From a virus: 45,871 nucleotides of DNA. The stretch is taken from IMG/VR virus record IMGVR_UViG_3300046167_000773, positions 1 through 45,871 of that record; one strand, 5' to 3'. Below are positions 23,243-31,367 of the stretch, one piece after another. The position numbers were made by a program, and so were the translations under genes. The notes under the pieces were generated by a model that worked only from the letters and a program-made list of their open reading frames with translations, was not told the origin of the DNA and did not search any database. Numbering within the stretch: the stretch's first letter is position 1; the number at the start of each line of letters is the position of its first letter.

Positions 23243-23920
23243 TTAGAAGATTGGAGCCATTGTTGGCCAGAAGTGTCGGAACTTGTTTTGCAGTAAAACT
23301 GAACCGCTGTATTCAATTGCGCCATCGAGAGGCAAGCTCCAAGCCATATTGCTTGAGCAAACTCCCTCAGCTAGCAAGTAACCCTGCTTACAGTCATCAA
23401 CGTTTCCAAGATCAATCAGGATCAGGACTTCAGATTGATCAGCGCAGAGACGATAAAGTTCGGGATAGTCAGTGTCACAGGTACTCATGTACCCGCCGAA
23501 GCCGAAGGTGCCAGCCTCTTGAACAGCAGACTCCATAACCGCTTGAGGATTACAGTAAGTCGCTACTGATACTGTATTAGGATCATTACTATTGATATTT
23601 AATTCAGACAAGCAAAGCTTCACCCAGTCATTCTCACCGAATACCTGCAAGGTTGTAGGAACCTTAGCCGCTGTGAATCCACCATCAATGCCAAGCAGGG
23701 CTAAGCTGTCACCAAAGTCAGCGCCAACCATGCAAGCTTGATCAATGCTATTGATACCAGTACCGCGTATTTTCACAGCATCAAAAGCTGATCCTGTACC
23801 CGAGGTAATGGCAATTGTTGCTTCAGAGCCAGCGCTTCCAGCAGGAGCTTCGCCAACAGCAGCAGTACCCTTCGTCTTACTGAAGTAAATGTTTACGTCT
23901 TTTGTGCTAATAGCAGTCAT
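23243..23920 (-). CDS. Major tail tube protein
   Basis: This 225-residue protein lies immediately before the G/GT chaperones and after the tail terminator gene, the position of the tail tube in siphoviruses. It begins MTAISTKDVNIYFSKTKGTAAVGEAPAGSAGSEATIAI, is beta-rich and Gly/Ala/Ser-rich, and carries several Cys (CDTDYPELYRLCADQ, DDCKQGYLLAEGVC). Assignment rests on synteny and size. Confidence 0.75.
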   Translation of the reverse strand: MTAISTKDVNIYFSKTKGTAAVGEAPAGSAGSEATIAITSGTGSAFDAVKIRGTGINSIDQACMVGADFGDSLALLGIDGGFTAAKVPTTLQVFGENDWVKLCLSELNINSNDPNTVSVATYCNPQAVMESAVQEAGTFGFGGYMSTCDTDYPELYRLCADQSEVLILIDLGNVDDCKQGYLLAEGVCSSNMAWSLPLDGAIEYSGSVLLQNKFRHFWPTMAPIF

Positions 23921-23922
23921 GT

Positions 23923-24324
23923 CTATTTCTCCTGAAATTCGTATGACACAATAATTTCAATCTGATAAGCCTGATTTGTTGAACCACCAGAAAAGTCGTT
24001 GATTGCGGATCGGCTGGTTATTACTAACTGCCGAGTCGCGTCCCGTTGTGACATAAAAGTGTTTATGTCTTTTTCAGCCGCCATGAAAATTGCTTCATCA
24101 CCAACACCAGGAAGTCCGTTGTAGATGATTGATACGTCGCCATCTTCAAGCCAAGAACCTTCACAATAGGTAAGCTTCTCGCGAGAGATGGAATTGAAAT
24201 ATGCTGTAACCCATATATCGTCCAGCGGGTTAGTCGCTGCGTTAACAGTGTCGTAATATGGAATCTCCATTGCTGGATCATTCATCCACTCTCTGATTTG
24301 CCTTCTCACATACAAATCACTCAT
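23923..24324 (-). CDS. Tail terminator (gpU-like) protein
   Basis: This 133-residue protein, MSDLYVRRQIREWMNDPAM..., has a beta-rich C-terminus (QAYQIEIIVSYEFQEK), located between the neck protein and the tube. This is the standard place of the hexameric tail terminator that caps the tube and meets the neck. Motif-level support is weak; synteny is strong. Confidence 0.65.
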   Translation of the reverse strand: MSDLYVRRQIREWMNDPAMEIPYYDTVNAATNPLDDIWVTAYFNSISREKLTYCEGSWLEDGDVSIIYNGLPGVGDEAIFMAAEKDINTFMSQRDATRQLVITSRSAINDFSGGSTNQAYQIEIIVSYEFQEK

Positions 24325-24648
24325 TTACTGGCCCCTCACCACACCGCGCCAAGCGATCAGCATATTGTTTAAGTGGATTGGTGAAACCTGCTCAATCGTG
24401 TAACGCTCATTTTCAATCATCACTCGATCTAGCTTTTCCAATTCAGGAACGTCAGCAACTTGGATCGTTACAATCTTTGAGCCAACGCCCCACGAATTGA
24501 TAATGTCAACGTCAGTTGAAGTTTTAAATCCCACGGTGCAATCAACAGGATCGCCCAACTTAGGAAGAACCGTTGCCGGTACGCCAAGAGCGTTAATAGA
24601 ATCCCTGTAGGCTTTCGCCCACGTTAATCGCATCGAGCTACTTAACAT
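24325..24648 (-). CDS. Head closure / neck protein
   Basis: This 107-residue protein begins MLSSSMRLTWAKAYRDSINALGVPATVLPKLG, followed by a beta-barrel-like ENERYTIEQVSPIHLNNMLIAWRGVVRG, resembling head-tail joining (FII/gp7-type) proteins. It overlaps the connector gene by seven bases, and the tail terminator starts directly after its stop. No strong RBS is visible at the chosen ATG. ATG 24633 is an alternative. Confidence 0.65.
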   Translation of the reverse strand: MLSSSMRLTWAKAYRDSINALGVPATVLPKLGDPVDCTVGFKTSTDVDIINSWGVGSKIVTIQVADVPELEKLDRVMIENERYTIEQVSPIHLNNMLIAWRGVVRGQ

Positions 24649-25394
24649 TCGTGAAGCCTGTAAAAGTCTAGGGTGGATTGCCAGTGCATCGGTATCACTC
24701 CACCAATAAATGCGCCGCCAGAACCTATCTCGCCGTTAGTCTTATTGTCGTAAGTAATCGTCCCAACGTCAGGAATGGTTATCTTTGAAATGGCAGAGTC
24801 ATTAGTTACGCCACCATCCTGTAACGTCTGATATACCGCGCCGATAGAACCCAGAAGAACCGCCATAAGATCGGGCGGAAAATCGCAAGGCTTATAGCCC
24901 CCAGAGTAAGTAACAGAAAGCCTCTTCGTGACACTGTAATGATCAAACCAAGCTACACCCGTTTGATTATCAACCTCGACTTCCTTACACGGCACTCCAG
25001 AAACTAAGAGGTTTCCATCAACAGGCCAGAGGTGTAACTGCCACCCCTCGCCTCTAGTCTTGTAAACCATCTCAGTATGATCGCTTCTGTATTCAAAGAG
25101 TCTGTTGCAATACTTTTCCATTGCAGACTGAACAACCTTCATTGCACCGTTTACTTTGGCGTCAATTGCTGGATCGTCATCTTCAATGCCGAGATACTGC
25201 TTTACATCGGCAACAGTCCAGCAAAACCCAATAGAGTCATTTTCATCACCCACTGAATCGCCAGTAGCCCGCCACATCCCTGTAGCGGAGCTACCATCAG
25301 GAGCTAAAACCCAAGTCCAAGTTCGGCCATACTCGCTATGAGTATCGCCTTCCTCCGGAGAGCTTGGAAAATGGATTTGTCGGTTTAGGTTCAT
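24642..25394 (-). CDS. Head-tail connector (gp6-like)
   Basis: This 250-residue protein is counted from the ATG at 25394 (GGGAAAG upstream; a longer frame to 25436 overlaps the fibre gene). Residues 60-110 (CWTVADVKQYLGIEDDDPAIDAKVNGAMKVVQSAMEKYCNRLFEY) match the HK97 gp6-type connector, with a later LPPDLMAVLLGSIGAVYQTLQDGG-like helix. The first 50 residues (HFPSSPEEGDTHSEYGRTWTWVLAPDG) are not part of that fold and resemble the P..GD...W module of this phage's fibres. It therefore looks like a connector fused to a fibre-type module. Confidence 0.75.
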   Translation of the reverse strand: MNLNRQIHFPSSPEEGDTHSEYGRTWTWVLAPDGSSATGMWRATGDSVGDENDSIGFCWTVADVKQYLGIEDDDPAIDAKVNGAMKVVQSAMEKYCNRLFEYRSDHTEMVYKTRGEGWQLHLWPVDGNLLVSGVPCKEVEVDNQTGVAWFDHYSVTKRLSVTYSGGYKPCDFPPDLMAVLLGSIGAVYQTLQDGGVTNDSAISKITIPDVGTITYDNKTNGEIGSGGAFIGGVIPMHWQSTLDFYRLHEC

Positions 25395-25405
25395 GACAGC
25401 TTTCC

Positions 25406-26464
25406 CTATGGTTGATCTTCTTGTTCTTCCGCCCACTCTTGAGCCGTTGTGAATGAGCCGCCATCAATGTCACCGGCGGGCGCTGCGTCACCGCCACCAC
25501 CAGCAAGATCAATCCAGCTTGTGCCATCAAAGCCAAAGAACTTCTTTTCTACGGTGTTGAAGTAAATCATCCCTTCTTCGGGAGCAGCAGGAACCTGAGA
25601 AGCTGTTGCTTTAATCGCTCCACCTACAACGGAAGCACCGCCATAAACAACTAAGGCTGAGTCAGGCTTCTCCATAAAATCATCATTGATCTGCCAGTGA
25701 CTTTCTAAATTCCCCTTCAGTACATGTTCCGGAGCATTAAGAAAAAGTTGTGCAGTAGGATAAGTGCCGCTGTCATCCTTAGATAAATCCTTGCCCAGCT
25801 TATGCTGCTGAAGAAAGAACGCTTTGTTATGCCAACCGCTGTCATAGCCCGTAAAGATAGTCAGATCGAGACAATGCATTTCAAAGGTAACATTGGATTC
25901 TTGTTCGTAATCTTCCCATAAGCCCTGAGCATATATCCTTGCTACAGGGGGGTTTATCGTCTCTAACTCTTCCCCAACATACTTTCCGTGCTTGTGATCA
26001 AATTTAATAGCCGCAAAGTTATGAAGGTACTTATCAACGTCTATTTCATCATTAGCATCAAGAGGGAAAAGCTTTTTATCAAATTCATTCTCAAAGGCCA
26101 CATAGTTTTTATAACTCATTAAAGCCTGTTGCCAGCCAGGACGAACCCGCGCATCGGCTGCATCAACGTATGAAGTCTGATAAGCAACATCGCCATAAAT
26201 CGGGCTGGGAGCTAAAGATTCCCAATCACCGATAGCATGGATGACGCCTTCTTCATCTGCCGTAAATGCTCTTGCTGGCTCGATGATGTAAGAATCCCAA
26301 AGTCCATGCTTGTCCTTATCCGTTTTGATGCTTGAGATATTGATGCCTATCTCACCAGCCTGTAATTCGCCAGGAGCAGGGCGGCCCAAGCCTCGCTTAT
26401 GTTGAATCAATGTTGGCTCATTTGAATCATCAGCTTCAGTGATTTGAGTTGGTTCCTTAGACAT
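25406..26464 (-). CDS. Fibre-like structural protein, paralogue of the next gene
   Basis: This 352-residue protein has GGAG before the ATG. After a short acidic leader it reads HKRGLGRPAPGELQAGEIGINI, a phage fibre N-terminal motif, then about 290 residues alignable with the 26479-28386 protein (LWDSYIIEPARAF, GDWESLAPSP, RVRPGWQQALMSYKN and ENEFDK shared). It ends with the APEEGMIYF..FDGTSW module and IDGGSFTTAQEWAEEQ. It lies in the head module between portal and connector, not with the tail genes. Head-decorating fibre or neck whisker is possible. Confidence 0.65.
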   Translation of the reverse strand: MSKEPTQITEADDSNEPTLIQHKRGLGRPAPGELQAGEIGINISSIKTDKDKHGLWDSYIIEPARAFTADEEGVIHAIGDWESLAPSPIYGDVAYQTSYVDAADARVRPGWQQALMSYKNYVAFENEFDKKLFPLDANDEIDVDKYLHNFAAIKFDHKHGKYVGEELETINPPVARIYAQGLWEDYEQESNVTFEMHCLDLTIFTGYDSGWHNKAFFLQQHKLGKDLSKDDSGTYPTAQLFLNAPEHVLKGNLESHWQINDDFMEKPDSALVVYGGASVVGGAIKATASQVPAAPEEGMIYFNTVEKKFFGFDGTSWIDLAGGGGDAAPAGDIDGGSFTTAQEWAEEQEDQP

Positions 26465-26478
26465 TTTTTATGCTCCGT

Positions 26479-28386
26479 TTACGCTTCGTTGTATTGAACT
26501 TTTGCTGCTGCAATTCGTGATTCAAACTTCTCAATGAGTCCGCCAATAGCATTACCGATGGAATCCCGTAAACCTTCTACGGTTGTCTCATCTTGGGTTG
26601 CATCGCGGAGTGTTGATAGTGTTTCGATAAGTTCTGCGGGTGAGACAGTCTTAGGATTGCCGTCTGCATCGAGGTATTCTGTGGCCTTTACTGCGCCACC
26701 ATGAAACTCCCACTTGTCTACCCCGTTGAAGTTCAATTCACCGGCTGGTGAGTGGATTACAATGTGGCCTATGTTTGTTCTAGTAACCTCATAGCCACCT
26801 GAGCTAATGATGATGCCAGAGCCGCCCTGATTGCGAACGCCGGCTTTCACACCGATAGCAATAGAATCTCGGCCCTGACTAATTTCGCCGGCTGACTCGC
26901 CAATAGCTATACTTCTTAAGCCCTGAGAGGTTTTAGCAGCTTTAGTACCAATGGCAACACCACCATCGCCTTGGGTTGTCTCTGCTGCTGAGCTACCAAT
27001 AGCCACTGAGCCGGAACCTTGATCTGTTGCGGCAGCGCTAGCACCGACAGCCACCCCATAGGAACCTTGATTTGTTCCGCCCGCGCTAGCACCGACAGCC
27101 GTAGCTTGCGCCGCCTGATCTTCCATTGCGGCCTTGTAACCAATCGCTACACCGCCCCATCCCTGATTCTCTTTGCCCGAATCAGCGCCTACAGCAGTAG
27201 CATAATCCTGCTGGTTATTTCTGCCCGCATTACTACCGGCAGCCGTAGCGCATCTGCCCTGAAGTAATGCTCCCGCTGCGTTGCCAAGCGATAACGCGAT
27301 AAAGCCAGCATCCGGTTGTGCAGATAAAAGACCGCCTATAACCTCAACATGCCCAGTGTGCTGGTAGCTATTGCCACCCACATCTTCCCAAAGTCCAGAA
27401 TGAGAGTGATCCGCCCGAGCGTATTCGTCATGCGTATGAAACTTATCTGGGTTAGCAAACTGAATCCAATCCATCCCGTTGAAAGCCCAGAACTTATGAT
27501 CGTGGGTACTGAAGTACATCATTCCTTTCTCGGGAGTAGTGGGTTCCCGATTAGAAGTTGCTTTGATTGTCCCGCCCATGACAGCAGCATCGCCATAAAC
27601 ACATAAGGCTGCATCTGGCTTTTCACAATAGTCAGGATGTATCTGGGAGTGTCCGCCGTTAAGCCGCTCTAACGGAGCATTTACAAAGGTTTGAGCAGTA
27701 GGGTAAGTGCCACTTCCGTCTACAGATAAATCCTTTCCATTACGAGTCGTATCCACAAACAAAGCAGTATTGTGAAGTCTATCTCCCATGGAGTTGGTAT
27801 CAATCGTCAGTGAAAGACAGTCAATCGTGAAGCTAACACTCGGCTCTAAATCATCCTGCTCATATAAACCACCAGCCCTCAGAGTTGCCGATGGCTTTGA
27901 TGTAGGATTAAGCTTATCGTTAGTATATCTGCCATGGCTGAAGTACATTTTGATGGCTGCAAAGTTGTGAAGGTACTTCTCACGATCTATGTCAGTATTC
28001 TCGCCACCAGCAGGAATAGGGAACCACGTTTTGTCAAATTCATTCTCAAAGGCTAGAAAGTTTTTATAACTCATTAAAGCCTGTTGCCAGCCAGGACGAA
28101 CCCTTGTATCAGCCGCATTGATCCATGCAGTTTGATAAGCAATATCGCCCTGAACAGGACTGGGCGCTAACGATTCCCAATCACCAATAGCGTGTAACTT
28201 ACCTTCTTCGTCTGCCGTATACGCTCGGGCTGGCTCGATGATGTAAGAATCCCACAGTCCATGAACCTCCTTATCCGTTTCTACGCTTGAGATATTGATG
28301 CCTATTTCACCGGCCTCTAGCTCACCAGGAGCGGGACGGCCTAAGCCTCGCTTGTGCTTAATTTTTACAACTTCATCATTGCTCAT
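26479..28386 (-). CDS. Fibre-like protein with trimeric-adhesin-type head repeats
   Basis: This 635-residue protein is counted from the ATG at 28386 (AGGA eight bases upstream; a longer frame to 28431 overlaps the previous gene more). Residues 1-310 are a paralogue of the 352-residue protein downstream. HTHDEYARADHSHSGLWED follows. Residues about 375-520 contain nine or so 14-residue repeats of the type GSVAIGSSAAETTQG. These resemble the left-handed beta-roll of YadA/Hia adhesin heads and phage fibres. A helical end (LIEKFESRIAAAKVQYNEA) may trimerise. Sited in the head module. Confidence 0.7.
   Translation of the reverse strand: MSNDEVVKIKHKRGLGRPAPGELEAGEIGINISSVETDKEVHGLWDSYIIEPARAYTADEEGKLHAIGDWESLAPSPVQGDIAYQTAWINAADTRVRPGWQQALMSYKNFLAFENEFDKTWFPIPAGGENTDIDREKYLHNFAAIKMYFSHGRYTNDKLNPTSKPSATLRAGGLYEQDDLEPSVSFTIDCLSLTIDTNSMGDRLHNTALFVDTTRNGKDLSVDGSGTYPTAQTFVNAPLERLNGGHSQIHPDYCEKPDAALCVYGDAAVMGGTIKATSNREPTTPEKGMMYFSTHDHKFWAFNGMDWIQFANPDKFHTHDEYARADHSHSGLWEDVGGNSYQHTGHVEVIGGLLSAQPDAGFIALSLGNAAGALLQGRCATAAGSNAGRNNQQDYATAVGADSGKENQGWGGVAIGYKAAMEDQAAQATAVGASAGGTNQGSYGVAVGASAAATDQGSGSVAIGSSAAETTQGDGGVAIGTKAAKTSQGLRSIAIGESAGEISQGRDSIAIGVKAGVRNQGGSGIIISSGGYEVTRTNIGHIVIHSPAGELNFNGVDKWEFHGGAVKATEYLDADGNPKTVSPAELIETLSTLRDATQDETTVEGLRDSIGNAIGGLIEKFESRIAAAKVQYNEA
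26800..27300 (-). repeat. Tandem 42-bp-unit repeats coding for 14-residue beta-roll units
   Basis: Read on the minus strand, successive units encode GWGGVAIGYKAAMED, GSYGVAVGASAAATDQ, GSGSVAIGSSAAETTQ, GDGGVAIGTKAAKTSQ, GLRSIAIGESAGEISQ and GRDSIAIGVKAGVRNQ. The constant core is x-V/I-A-I/V-G-x-x-A, typical of YadA-like head repeats. The repeats favour slippage and copy-number change. Confidence 0.7.
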
Positions 28387-28726
28387 CGTAAAATTCCTGT
28401 AATGTCTTAAAGCTTCCACCGTCAACCGCATTTGGTGCGTCAGGCGAGCCTACTTCCACTTCATCAATGCGATCAGAAAGCCAGCGATTAACTTCAAGCT
28501 GATTCTTTAAGTCAGGCATATCTTCCGAACTGCTTACTGGAAATTCTGGATTTGTTGCTACTTTGTCAGTAGTGATTTCCAAATCGAGTTTGTTATCGCT
28601 TGCACCGGAAGCACTCACCCATTGAGTACCATCCCAAACGTAAAGCTCTCCGGTTGTTCCTATGTCAAACCATTCATCGCCCATAGCCGGAGAAGCTGGA
28701 GGAAACTTATCAACTTCAGCTACCAT
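28376..28726 (-). CDS. Small fibre-module protein
   Basis: This 116-residue protein is essentially one FPPASPAMGDEWFDIGTTG-type module with VWDGTQWV (residues 8-38). It continues with LKNQLEVNRWLSDRIDEVEV, which matches LTNQLKVNRFLWDKIQALDV in the 897-residue protein, and ends VDGGSFKTLQEFYDEQ, matching IDGGSFTTAQEWAEEQ at the end of the 352-residue protein. It is thus built from pieces shared with its neighbours. Its start overlaps the preceding stop by seven bases. Perhaps a short fibre or a bridge between the long ones. Confidence 0.65.
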   Translation of the reverse strand: MVAEVDKFPPASPAMGDEWFDIGTTGELYVWDGTQWVSASGASDNKLDLEITTDKVATNPEFPVSSSEDMPDLKNQLEVNRWLSDRIDEVEVGSPDAPNAVDGGSFKTLQEFYDEQ

Positions 28727-31365
28727 TTTTTATTCGCCCCTTTCTTCTTAACAAACATGATTACCCCCTTCCTCCTAAAACACTGGAAGATGACTTCATA
28801 GGCTAAATTGTCACGATCAGGCTGTGAGTCATTGACTCCAAAACCCGCCCAACTAGAATGGCCCTGAAGGTGCTGTCTCACAGAAGTGAATTCAATAACG
28901 TTCGTTGCATGCCAAGCTAAAACGGCGTGTGGTGGCTGGACTTCCCAAGTCCTGCCGCCCGAAACCTTCTTCTCAAACCAAATTATATTGCCGGGGATAA
29001 ACTCATATTCTTCCGGAGGGAACCATTGATATAAGTTCTTGAATACTTCTGCGCTATGGCCCCCAAAGCTACTGTTAGACCATTTGCTCAATTGATTTTC
29101 AGCCTTCATCGTGTGGGTTTCTTCGACGCCACTCTTCCACGCGACTGTCATAGGGTACTTTCTATTAAGGTGATCGTTGCCGTCACCACCAGACTCGCCA
29201 TTGGCACTGGGCGGCTGAATAATCTTGACTCTCAGGCTGTCTGCGTTGTCTGCCTTTGATTCAGGACTAAGCGCCCTAACAAAATCAACATCAATTACCC
29301 AATACTTAATGTCGCCATCGCTCTCGTCGTGAATAGCGACAACGGTAAACAGGCCGTAATCCGCCTCCCCCTGTACAAACAGCTCAATCAAGTCGCCTTC
29401 GTTTACATTGGCAAAACCATGAGGCGTACCATCGCTGTCTAACTCGTTAAGCCATACAGACTTCGCGCTCTTGAATAAGCCAATAGGTGAGCCAGTCTTA
29501 TTCATCCCGTCATACATGGTGATCTGGCCCCTACTGGCAACAGCACCACTAAGATTAAACTTCCAAACGCCACGCTCTACGGAAGGAGCAATCGCGTCAA
29601 TCTCTTCTTCTAGCTCAATGATTTCAGATTGGAGTTTTTCTATATCTACCTGTGTAGCCGCAGGATTCATGGTGACTTCACAAGGGTAGAATCCAGTCCA
29701 CTCAAAATCCCCGTCCACCGCATCTTCTACGACTTCAATAGAGCCTTTGTAGAAGTTCTCGGGGGCAACCTTCTCAACTCTGAGGCAAGAGTAAGCGTCA
29801 ACAGGCCAATCATTATCTGGATTGACGACATCAACCTCTTCTACTACGCGCCAAGTGTTGTTGTGGAAGCCGCCAGTTTTTTGATGTAGAAGCTTTCCAT
29901 AGTAATCAGCCTCCCAGCGCGTGTACTCATGCGCCTTAACTTCAATCAGATCGCCTACCTTCCAATCTTGGAAGAAGTGTTCTTCGTAACTAATGTATGC
30001 GCCATCACCCTCTTCATGAGCAGCAAGAAGGCCAGCAGCCTTGCTAATCATAAAATGCGTTATTGACTCTGGTGCGTACAACTCAGCGCCATGCCAGTAA
30101 ACACCAGGCTTCTGCCAGCCCGATTCCGTTAGGCCCGTATCAGGATTAACAACAGGGTTATCATCAGTGTTTGAATAGCTCTTTGACGGCATTACTGCTT
30201 TGCCATCACCATCAAACTCAAAGTTGCCCCTAAGCTGCATTGCCCAATCTTTGTTTGGTTTACGCCCATCCTCACTTTCTTCTTGGGCTTGGAACAGAGG
30301 GTTAGGGATTTTTAAATACACTTCGGTATTAAGATCAGCATCGCCCGTAGTCTGCGCTTGATCAACCGTAAGCTCTATGCTGTAGCCGGAGCCTTTAACC
30401 CTCTCTGTGTTGGTAACAACAAAGGATGCAACCTCTGCATCTTCTTCATAAATAAAGAGCGTATCGCCAGCCGCCCACGTAGTTACCGTTACTTCAGAGC
30501 CATAATAATCAACCTCGGAAAAGTTGATCTTCGCAATCTCTTTGGGGTTTTGCTTTATGTAGTTGCCGCCATCAACGCCTTGCCATGCCCCCCTAGCCCA
30601 GTACGCACTTCGCTCTTTCTGTTTAAAGTGCAGGAAGGGTTGCGGCTGCTTTTCTATATAGTGATTTGTTACCGATACAGGACTGAAGTATTTATCAAAC
30701 CAATCATCTCCAGCCTCATCTTCACCAATAAACCACTGGCCAGAATACTGATCTTTAGGAATGATCCTCTCAAGCTCATAAGCTCGGAACCCCCAAGGAC
30801 GGGGGTAGTCATCGCGATCTGCTATGTCCAGAACACTTTTAACGCGCCATGCATCATCTGATCTTTGCGCGTAATGATCAGACTCATCGAGCCAACCATC
30901 AGCATCTTCATGGTAAAGCTCATGCGCGGAAGCAGACACTCTGATTATGTCGTTAGGATAGAACTCCTTTGTCCAAGAAAGCTCGTCGTAAACGTACTCA
31001 CCATCTTCATTTACGCCTTCAACGTACCGAGATTGACTCACCATTAAATGCGTTATTTTGCTCGGATCGTAATACTTCCCAGTCCACCAGACGCCAGGAT
31101 AGCGAACTTCATCTTTCCACCCATCCTCATTATCTTCCTCTGAAATGTAAAAGGCGTTATCTGGGATCACGGCCTTTCCGTCATCATCAATCTCAAAAGA
31201 GCCTTTTAACTGAGGAATGAAATCCTTTCGCCTTCCGTCTGCCGCTGGCGCTCCAACAGACTTAACAACCCAACGATCATTTTCATCTTGGTACTGATAC
31301 TTAACGCCGTTATCCAGCGTTACTGTGTCGCCATCTTTTGCGTCTTTAGGAAATGAATAGCTCAT
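28720..31365 (-). CDS. Large structural protein with an internal ~190-residue duplication
   Basis: This 881-residue acidic, aromatic-rich protein is MSYSFPKDAKDGDTVTLDNG... Residues about 44-235 and 366-565 are two copies of one domain: GSFEIDDDGKAVIP / GNFEFDGDGKAVMP, PGVWWTGKYYDPSKITHLMVS / PGVYWHGAELYAPESITHFMIS, AWRVKSVLDI / TWRVVEEVDV. A short coiled coil (DIEKLQSEIIELEEEIDAI) and a further beta-rich region follow, then a basic end FVKKKGANKKW. I do not recognise the family. Its context between the collagen-like fibre and smaller fibre genes suggests a virion appendage. Confidence 0.65.
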   Translation of the reverse strand: MSYSFPKDAKDGDTVTLDNGVKYQYQDENDRWVVKSVGAPAADGRRKDFIPQLKGSFEIDDDGKAVIPDNAFYISEEDNEDGWKDEVRYPGVWWTGKYYDPSKITHLMVSQSRYVEGVNEDGEYVYDELSWTKEFYPNDIIRVSASAHELYHEDADGWLDESDHYAQRSDDAWRVKSVLDIADRDDYPRPWGFRAYELERIIPKDQYSGQWFIGEDEAGDDWFDKYFSPVSVTNHYIEKQPQPFLHFKQKERSAYWARGAWQGVDGGNYIKQNPKEIAKINFSEVDYYGSEVTVTTWAAGDTLFIYEEDAEVASFVVTNTERVKGSGYSIELTVDQAQTTGDADLNTEVYLKIPNPLFQAQEESEDGRKPNKDWAMQLRGNFEFDGDGKAVMPSKSYSNTDDNPVVNPDTGLTESGWQKPGVYWHGAELYAPESITHFMISKAAGLLAAHEEGDGAYISYEEHFFQDWKVGDLIEVKAHEYTRWEADYYGKLLHQKTGGFHNNTWRVVEEVDVVNPDNDWPVDAYSCLRVEKVAPENFYKGSIEVVEDAVDGDFEWTGFYPCEVTMNPAATQVDIEKLQSEIIELEEEIDAIAPSVERGVWKFNLSGAVASRGQITMYDGMNKTGSPIGLFKSAKSVWLNELDSDGTPHGFANVNEGDLIELFVQGEADYGLFTVVAIHDESDGDIKYWVIDVDFVRALSPESKADNADSLRVKIIQPPSANGESGGDGNDHLNRKYPMTVAWKSGVEETHTMKAENQLSKWSNSSFGGHSAEVFKNLYQWFPPEEYEFIPGNIIWFEKKVSGGRTWEVQPPHAVLAWHATNVIEFTSVRQHLQGHSSWAGFGVNDSQPDRDNLAYEVIFQCFRRKGVIMFVKKKGANKKW

Positions 31366-31367
31366 AA

